NCBI GenBank assembly: GCA_040754395.1
Contig: JBFMCL010000011.1
Coordinates: 32,076 to 96,075, forward strand
Source of the DNA: Nitrospirota bacterium
GTDB taxonomy: Bacteria; Nitrospirota; Thermodesulfovibrionia; Thermodesulfovibrionales; SM23-35
DNA: 64,000 nt
Direction: 5' to 3'
Shown: positions 60,323-64,000 of the stretch, in pieces
Numbering within the stretch: the stretch's first letter is position 1
How the letters are laid out: each line of letters opens with the position of its first letter
Translations under genes and position numbers: made by a program
Notes under the pieces: model-generated
What the model saw: only the letters and a program-made list of their open reading frames with translations
The model's database searches: none
What the model was told of the DNA's origin: nothing

Positions 60323-62365
60323 TTACATTTTTTCAAGGACGAACAGCAACTGTCCCTCAATGACAAAACTGTTGAGTTTCACGCAGATTTCGAGTATATG
60401 GGCATCAAAGGGCGCCACTATCGCATTTTCCATTTTCATTGCCTCGAGGTTTGCAATCTCTTCGCCCTTGTGCACAATATCGCCTACTTTAAGGGATCCT
60501 CTATCCGGATTGCCGATCCTCCAGATATTTCCGTTAATCGGCGCGCCGATATCATTAATACCCTTCGCCATTTTAATCTCGGCCTTCTTTGCACGTGGGG
60601 TTTCAACAGTATATACCCGTGTCTTGTTGTTGACACGCATAACAACATGGATAACTCCCTCATGTTCAGCACCGACAGAGACCAGTTCGAGACTGTAAGG
60701 CTTTCCCCAGAGGTCGAAATCAACCTTGTCTCCCTGTCTTTTCAGTCCTTCCCTCCAGACATCTGTCGGAAGCACAAGCGGTGCCTCACCGTATTTTTCC
60801 CGGAACTCGATCATATTGAGCGCATCCTTCGGGTGCATGAGATAAAGGATAAATTCTTCTTCCATCGGTTTTCTTCCGATATGTTCGGAAAGTTCATTTC
60901 TCAATTTTCCGAGATCATCGTCCTTTACCGAATCCAGAGGAGAAAGATCAGTCCGTTTGCGGACCATCTTTTCCCATTCATCCCCAAAAGTACTTCTGTA
61001 GACCCAGTCATGCGGCCATCCCATGGGAAGTTTTCCATAGTGTCCGAGGAGAAGGTTCTTGAAATCTCCGGGTGCATTACTGAAAAGCCCCTGAAGTTCT
61101 TCCTGCTCATCCCTGGTCATTGATTTGAATTTCATATTCTTTTCTTCGATGAATTTCGCAAGAAGTTCTATGAGATGCCTGACTCCGGCCTCACCTTTTG
61201 CTTTTGCATACTTGTTCACAATACCGCTGCAGGTAACCCAGGTGATCTGTGATCCAGGCGTTACATCAAAATAATGAATAATCTTGTTATAGAGTGACAT
61301 CACCTTGAGAATGGCTGGCATGTAATGGAGAAATCCCCCTTTTTCAGCCTGTTCGAATGAGCTCGGGAACGCACCACCCGGCATTTTATGGAGGGTTACC
61401 GTATGGTCAAACCCCTTAAAGGGAGATTCCGCCCAGTCATAGAAATTGATCCAATCCCGCACTTTCTGGACTGCAGCCTCTGCCTCCCCCCTGTTGATAT
61501 GCACCGGTATTCCCGATTCTTCGAAATACGCCTGGACACCCAGTATCGGCGAATGTCCGTAAAAACGTACCAGGGAGTCTTCTTCCACATCAAAAATCTT
61601 TGCACCTGCTTTCGCGGCCGCAAGCATCGCAGGTATCGCGAGCCCGTCGGTTATATGCCTGTGATAATGAATAACAAGATCAGGAAACTTCTGTTTAATG
61701 CTGTCAATCAAATCGCTCACCCGGTTGATGCTGCCGACACCTGCCATGTCCTTAATGCAAAACGTGATCTCATCGGTTCCCCCGCACAGGCTTACAATCT
61801 CCTGTACAAGAGACAGGTAGTACCTGTTGGTCGTCCAGTCGGCCATCGTAAACGATACGGAAGGTTCAAACAGTCTCCCTCTTTTCATGATGACTTCCGC
61901 AACGGTGCGCATGTTCCTCACATCGTTAAGAAAAGAAAAACATCTCCATACATCAATATCCACTCTCTCAACGACATATTCGATCACGTTCCTGGGATAG
62001 GGACGGTAACCCCACATATTGGTTTCGCGTATAAGTGTCTGAAGCAGCACATTCGGCATATTCTGTCTCAGGATCTCGATTTCCTCAAAGGGGCTTTCCT
62101 GCCTGTTCATCACGCCGACATGCCAGCGCGCTCCCCCGTGGCATTCCGAACTGAAAAGCCCCATCCTGTTGTAATACGGCGCCAGAGTCGCAAGGTCATA
62201 AATGCGATGACGGTTCTTGAAGTCTGACTGTCCCGCATCACGCATTCCCACTGATGTCAGGCACACCCCTTCAAGCCTGCGTACCGCATTGACTATCTCT
62301 TTCGGTGACATGCCCGGTCTTACAAAAATATCATCCTTTTTTCTTGCCATATGTCTTACATCCAT
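60323..62365 (-). CDS. Biotin-carrying carboxyltransferase subunit, CfiA/PycB type
   Basis: A 680-residue subunit. The N-terminal HMGL-like TIM barrel (residues about 25-300; TSVGMRDAGQSDFKNRHR, HYHRHITDGLAIPAMLAAAK) binds the keto acid. A PYC/OADA-type middle domain follows, and a C-terminal biotin-carrier domain with EAMKMEN, where the Lys takes biotin. It pairs with the biotin carboxylase just upstream (overlap about 10 bases), in the gene order seen for 2-oxoglutarate carboxylase (cfiB-cfiA) of the reductive TCA cycle. Pyruvate carboxylase is the main alternative; the sequence alone does not decide. ATG 62365 or 62350 are both possible starts. Confidence 0.85.
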   Translation of the reverse strand: MDVRHMARKKDDIFVRPGMSPKEIVNAVRRLEGVCLTSVGMRDAGQSDFKNRHRIYDLATLAPYYNRMGLFSSECHGGARWHVGVMNRQESPFEEIEILRQNMPNVLLQTLIRETNMWGYRPYPRNVIEYVVERVDIDVWRCFSFLNDVRNMRTVAEVIMKRGRLFEPSVSFTMADWTTNRYYLSLVQEIVSLCGGTDEITFCIKDMAGVGSINRVSDLIDSIKQKFPDLVIHYHRHITDGLAIPAMLAAAKAGAKIFDVEEDSLVRFYGHSPILGVQAYFEESGIPVHINRGEAEAAVQKVRDWINFYDWAESPFKGFDHTVTLHKMPGGAFPSSFEQAEKGGFLHYMPAILKVMSLYNKIIHYFDVTPGSQITWVTCSGIVNKYAKAKGEAGVRHLIELLAKFIEEKNMKFKSMTRDEQEELQGLFSNAPGDFKNLLLGHYGKLPMGWPHDWVYRSTFGDEWEKMVRKRTDLSPLDSVKDDDLGKLRNELSEHIGRKPMEEEFILYLMHPKDALNMIEFREKYGEAPLVLPTDVWREGLKRQGDKVDFDLWGKPYSLELVSVGAEHEGVIHVVMRVNNKTRVYTVETPRAKKAEIKMAKGINDIGAPINGNIWRIGNPDRGSLKVGDIVHKGEEIANLEAMKMENAIVAPFDAHILEICVKLNSFVIEGQLLFVLEKM

Positions 62366-63813
62366 CCCTGGGGCCCGAGTGCTGATATTTCAGCTACATA
62401 TCGTGCGATCTTCAGAACCTCATCTTCGCTGTTTTTTTCCTTGAACATCGATACAAGTTCCTCCATATGCTCTTCGATAAAGCGAGTTGAGAACTCCCCT
62501 GCTGCAAACGCCGGATGTCTTATGATGCTCAGGAGCAGAGGCGCCAGGGTTTTTACTCCTTCCACCCTGAGATTCCTGCTGAGCGCCCTGTCCATAACGC
62601 GTATCGCGTCCTGCCGGTCCGCACCTGCGGTTATCAGCAGCATGAACAGGGAGTCATAGTACGGGGGAATATCTGCGCCCTCATACACCCCGGTTGCGAT
62701 TCTCACTCCCGGCCCCTGGGGAACCTGGAGACGGGTAATCGTTCCGAATGAAGGACTGAAATTCCTGGGATCTTCAGCGTTAAGCCGTACTTCCAGAGCC
62801 CAGCGGTTAGGAAGAATGTCAGCCTGTTTAATGGGCAGTTTTCTGCCCATTGCGACATCTATCATTATACCAACGATATCAAGTCCGGTAATCAGTTCGG
62901 TCACACCGTGCTCCACCTGGAGGCGGGTATTGACTTCGAGAAAATAGAACTTCTTGTTCGATGAATCGAAAAGAAACTCGACCGTTCCAGCGGACGTATA
63001 CCCGATCTCCCGCATAAGCCTGATAGCGGTAAAGCATATTTCATTCCGCAGATCGTCATCGATAGTCGGGGAAGGCGCTTCCTCGACTATTTTCTGGTTT
63101 CGCCTCTGAATGGTGCATTCCCGTTCATAAAGATGCACTACATTCCCATGTTGATCCGCGATAATCTGTACTTCGATATGTCTGCCGCGCTCGATATATT
63201 TTTCAATCATCACTCTGTCATCACCGAACGATTTCAGTGCTTCTGATCGGGCCTGTGCAAAAGCCTGCGCCAGCTGGTTCTTGTTCTCGACCTTCACCAT
63301 ACCTTTGCCACCGCCTCCGGCAACAGCTTTTATCATGATGGGGAAGCTCACCTTTTCATGCTTCATCCATTTCTTGATCTGCTCGATGCTGCTGACATCA
63401 ATGATTCCCGGGATGCTCGGGACATTCGCCTTTTGCGCCAGCTTTTTTGCCTGAATCTTGTCCCCAAGGGCTTTGATAACCTGGGGGTGCGGCCCTATCC
63501 AGGTCAGCCCTGCATCCATTACCATCTGGGCAAACCTGCTGTTTTCTGCAAGGAATCCCCATCCAGGGTGAATTGCATCAGATCGTGTCTGGATTGCAGC
63601 CGCAATCATCTTCTCCATATTGAGATACGATTCAATGGGGGGGGCTTCACCTATATGCACGGCGGTATCTGCCATGAAAACATGGTGGGCAAGCCGGTCC
63701 GGGGTGCTGTAAACAGCGGTCGTTGGGATCTTCCTGTCCCTGCAGGTATGCATGATCCTGACTGCAGTAACTCCGCGGTTCGCGATCAGTATCTTCTGAA
63801 TCTTTTTGCTCAT
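62356..63813 (-). CDS. Biotin carboxylase subunit, CfiB/PycA type
   Basis: A 485-residue biotin carboxylase. Start at ATG 63813 with GGGAAG upstream, giving MSKKIQKILIANRG. ATP-grasp blocks are KAVAGGGGKGM, EKYIERGRHIEVQI, YERECTIQRRNQKIVEEAPS and FLEVNTRLQVEHGVTE. It carboxylates biotin on the partner using ATP and bicarbonate. It directly overlaps the carboxyltransferase. The gene order supports a two-subunit enzyme of the 2-oxoglutarate or pyruvate carboxylase type. No promoter stands out in the 190 bases to the window end. Confidence 0.88.
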   Translation of the reverse strand: MSKKIQKILIANRGVTAVRIMHTCRDRKIPTTAVYSTPDRLAHHVFMADTAVHIGEAPPIESYLNMEKMIAAAIQTRSDAIHPGWGFLAENSRFAQMVMDAGLTWIGPHPQVIKALGDKIQAKKLAQKANVPSIPGIIDVSSIEQIKKWMKHEKVSFPIMIKAVAGGGGKGMVKVENKNQLAQAFAQARSEALKSFGDDRVMIEKYIERGRHIEVQIIADQHGNVVHLYERECTIQRRNQKIVEEAPSPTIDDDLRNEICFTAIRLMREIGYTSAGTVEFLFDSSNKKFYFLEVNTRLQVEHGVTELITGLDIVGIMIDVAMGRKLPIKQADILPNRWALEVRLNAEDPRNFSPSFGTITRLQVPQGPGVRIATGVYEGADIPPYYDSLFMLLITAGADRQDAIRVMDRALSRNLRVEGVKTLAPLLLSIIRHPAFAAGEFSTRFIEEHMEELVSMFKEKNSEDEVLKIARYVAEISALGPQGWM

Positions 63814-64000
63814 GATGTTCTTCCCTTTCGGAGTAAGGTCTTGACATTTTACCATAAAACAAATACTGAATACCATTACTGTCCGGTTAAAATAGAGCCC
63901 CTTGGATAGGAGTGTCCTCGCTTATTTTTAATCTATCAGGCTTTAATGTAAGGATATCTATGATAGCCTTTCTTTCGAAAAGCATTTCTCGTATAACACG

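Overview
The window looks like a chromosomal segment of a Gram-negative-type anaerobe or microaerophile. My best guess is a member of the Nitrospirota (Thermodesulfovibrionia-like) or a close relative. This rests on the gene set: a CfiAB-type biotin carboxylase pair (reductive TCA style), a TrpB2-type tryptophan synthase beta, a DsrC-family protein, a UGA-containing selD, LolCD, TonB-dependent BtuB, and RNase Y preceded by a 6S-like RNA. The placement is inference; there is no rRNA or marker tree here.

Layout. 1-6,100: lipid and envelope housekeeping genes (pgsA, a PDZ/radical-SAM DUF512 protein, lytic transglycosylase, nadA, DUF1992), then a minus-strand cluster of three very small genes. 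6,270-11,110: a corrinoid locus with two cobalamin riboswitches flanking btuF, a damaged-looking cobS, cobC and btuB. 11,130-15,370: nagZ with a lipase-like hydrolase, a REC-GGDEF diguanylate cyclase and a SufR-like regulator. 15,590-21,170: 6S RNA candidate, rny, ymdB, secG, tpiA, trpB2. 21,180-27,500: a small MITE and then a compact four-gene operon (BcsA-type synthase with two PilZ domains, a GT-C membrane glycosyltransferase, a small exported protein, and a BcsG-type phosphoethanolamine transferase). 27,580-38,100: lolD/lolC, lysS, a second MITE with a perfect target duplication, selenoprotein selD with a SECIS-like hairpin, comEC, and glmM-cdaR-cdaA for c-di-AMP. 38,200-39,900: initiator tRNA followed by a decayed tyrosine integrase and three small genes, including a DsrC-like protein without its redox cysteines. 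40,380-47,360: proS, greA, pyrK, pyrD, SAM hydroxide adenosyltransferase, a lone pyruvate-kinase C-terminal domain, coaE, ribF. 47,400-51,050: a PIN toxin-antitoxin pair, a DUF1566 gene truncated by an IS1380-family element, and an FKBP. 51,570-57,020: a two-component system with a secreted PepSY-like protein and a large secreted repeat protein. 57,080-63,820: a Ca-type P-type ATPase, a PGPGW membrane protein, and the two subunits of a biotin-dependent carboxylase.

The genes connect in several ways. Cyclic-di-GMP appears as a synthase (13.7 kb), as PilZ input into the polysaccharide synthase (21.9 kb) and as a free PilZ protein (39.2 kb). The IS1380-type element at 48.8 kb shares its terminal repeats with two short non-autonomous elements at 21.2 and 31.5 kb, which shows local transposition within the window. 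The observation I would follow first is the minimal polysaccharide operon: it couples a PilZ-controlled synthase to a phosphoethanolamine transferase but lacks BcsB, BcsC, BcsZ, BcsE and BcsF nearby.
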